Shown: one piece after another, positions 5,302 to 6,404 of the stretch
How the letters are laid out: each line of letters begins with the position of its first letter
How positions within the stretch are numbered: position 1 is the first letter of the stretch
Source of the DNA: Dehalococcoidia bacterium
Lineage (GTDB): Bacteria > Chloroflexota > Dehalococcoidia > SAR202 > UBA826
Reading direction: 5' to 3'
Assembly (NCBI GenBank): GCA_012965485.1
Contig: DTSF01000350.1
Location: 1-6,404 of the forward strand
DNA length: 6,404 nucleotides
Notes under the pieces: model-generated
Seen by the model: only the letters and a program-made list of their open reading frames with translations
The model's database searches: none
What the model was told of the DNA's origin: nothing
Position numbers and translations under genes: made by a program

Positions 5302-6404
5302 TCAAACTCGCACTTTTTGTTCCGAAATATTTTTAACAACAGGTGGACCCTTTGGTTTACTTAATGTGAAAGTTAGTAGTCCTCCGGTTATCCAGGCGGA
5401 CCCAAACAAGAAAAATGCCACTGAGTAACTGTAACTTTCCTCCCAAAGAATACCGGCTATCAGTGGGCTCAAAGCCGAAATGATCATGGTAATAGGGGCA
5501 ATAACTCCTCTAATGCTTCCCATATATTGGCGTCCAAAATATTCAGGTAATGCCACATTAGTTAGGGTAGGGAATCCCCCCATAAAAAAACCATGTATAA
5601 CTCCCCAAATTACCAAAACCCAGACAGAATCGATGGGTATGATCATGTAGGTTGATAATCCAGCAGGTATCAAGCAAAGCGCAAGGATTCTTCTTATATC
5701 CATTTTTTCTGCTAGATAGCCAAAAGGGAGTTTGCTAATCATGGCTGAGGTAGCTAATGAGGTCGCTACCAAGGTTGCTGATTGGATATTTAGTCCCTTA
5801 TCTTGAATGTAAGCGACTTCGTGAAATAGGACCACCACTAAACCTGAGAGGCCTAGACATTGAATTAGCAAAAGTATCCAAAATTGAGTGCTCCGTATAG
5901 ATTGTTTGAGGGTCCAGGAACTTACTTCATTTTCTGCGTTAACTTCTTCATTCGGGTTAAATGTATTTCCGTCAGGCAGTAGTCCAATGTCTTCAGGGCT
6001 TCTTCTGAGAAATAGTAACGATACGGGGACGATGGCAAATATCGCCATCATTCCCAATACTACCCAAGCTGCTCTCCAGCCGAGAGTGGAGATGGTCAAA
6101 CCCGCAATAGGCGCGACAAGAACACCACCTGCTGATATTCCCATGGTGCCGATGGCCATCGCTCTTCCCCGCATTCTCACGAACCATTTGGCCATCAATG
6201 ATGGGCCTACCAGTTGGCTACCCATGGCAGCAGTGCCAAAACCATAGATAATTCCGTATAACATGTAGAATTGCCATACTTTGTCTATTTGAGAAGTCAA
6301 AGCCAAGGCAGTACCTCCAAGGAGACTGCCAACAGAAACAATTATTCTTCCTCCATGTCTCCTATCGACCAATAGGCCTAATAGCGGGAGTATTGGAATT
6401 GTGG
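5302..6404 (-). CDS. MFS transporter (5'-truncated by the window edge)
   Basis: This is a major facilitator superfamily secondary transporter in the inner membrane. The frame remains open to the window edge, so 366 C-terminal residues are visible. The TTG at 6372 is internal and not a start, because the frame upstream of it encodes the expected lead-in to the MFS loop 2-3 signature. That signature, GLLVDRRHGGR, lies at 6378-6346. Roughly ten membrane helices follow, split by a hydrophilic middle loop containing RRSPEDIG and an acidic stretch with NEEVNAENEV. A second-half equivalent of the loop motif reads GYLAEKMDIRR. The parts WFVRMRGRAMAIG and GWRAAWVVLG resemble monocarboxylate/YcxA-type and oxalate-formate-type MFS members. 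This makes a carboxylate or other small organic substrate plausible but unproven. The missing part should be helices 1 and most of 2. It is followed after 54 bases by the oxidoreductase on the same strand, so the two are probably cotranscribed from a promoter outside the window. Confidence 0.9.
   Translation of the reverse strand, partial: TIPILPLLGLLVDRRHGGRIIVSVGSLLGGTALALTSQIDKVWQFYMLYGIIYGFGTAAMGSQLVGPSLMAKWFVRMRGRAMAIGTMGISAGGVLVAPIAGLTISTLGWRAAWVVLGMMAIFAIVPVSLLFLRRSPEDIGLLPDGNTFNPNEEVNAENEVSSWTLKQSIRSTQFWILLLIQCLGLSGLVVVLFHEVAYIQDKGLNIQSATLVATSLATSAMISKLPFGYLAEKMDIRRILALCLIPAGLSTYMIIPIDSVWVLVIWGVIHGFFMGGFPTLTNVALPEYFGRQYMGSIRGVIAPITMIISALSPLIAGILWEESYSYSVAFFLFGSAWITGGLLTFTLSKPKGPPVVKNISEQKVRV

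Noticed and set aside
1..6404. CRISPR array, tRNA, rRNA, insertion sequence or phage genes
   Set aside because: No regularly spaced repeats, cloverleaf-like segments, transposase motifs or terminal inverted repeats were seen on reading the window. The genes are tightly packed with known families.

Overview
The window carries six protein-coding genes and no RNA gene, mobile element, repeat array or CRISPR that I can see. It reads as ordinary housekeeping and energy-metabolism DNA of a free-living respiratory bacterium of moderate (below 50% by eye) GC content. Three features fit an environmental, possibly marine, Chloroflexota-type or similar lineage: a short CcmC, a CcmE with a Cys-x-x-x-Tyr haem motif, and a menaquinone-type NarI/HdrD fusion. 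That placement is a weak inference from protein style, not a phylogeny.

Left part, plus strand. A near-complete ilvD (dihydroxy-acid dehydratase, branched-chain amino acid synthesis) begins at a TTG codon. It may be translationally coupled to an upstream gene whose last codons are seen at 1-66. A 104-base gap follows, with an extended -10 promoter (TGATATAAT) lying inside a CRP-like dyad (GTGA-N6-TCAC) and a small hairpin downstream. Then comes a compact cytochrome c maturation operon, ccmC - ccmD-like - ccmE. The first two genes overlap and the third follows after 8 bases. These proteins load haem onto the periplasmic chaperone CcmE for c-type cytochrome assembly. The other Ccm components (ABC transporter CcmAB, ligase CcmF) are not in the window.

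Right part, minus strand. A 5'-truncated MFS transporter is followed by a membrane-bound iron-sulfur oxidoreductase. The latter fuses a NarI-like dihaem membrane domain, two [4Fe-4S] sites and two CCG domains, the architecture of HdrDE-like / FadF-like ETF:menaquinone oxidoreductases. It converges tail-to-tail on ccmE, and the two stop codons interlock in a single GTTAAC site. The oxidoreductase very likely starts at an internal ATG (5247) preceded by a perfect GGAGG, not at the upstream TTG.

The theme linking the right and middle genes is membrane electron transfer: a quinone-reducing complex beside genes for making c-type cytochromes. I found no convincing undescribed system. The best leads are the CxxxY CcmE, the dyad centred on the ccm promoter's -10 box, the incomplete first CCG motif in the oxidoreductase and the interlocked convergent stops.
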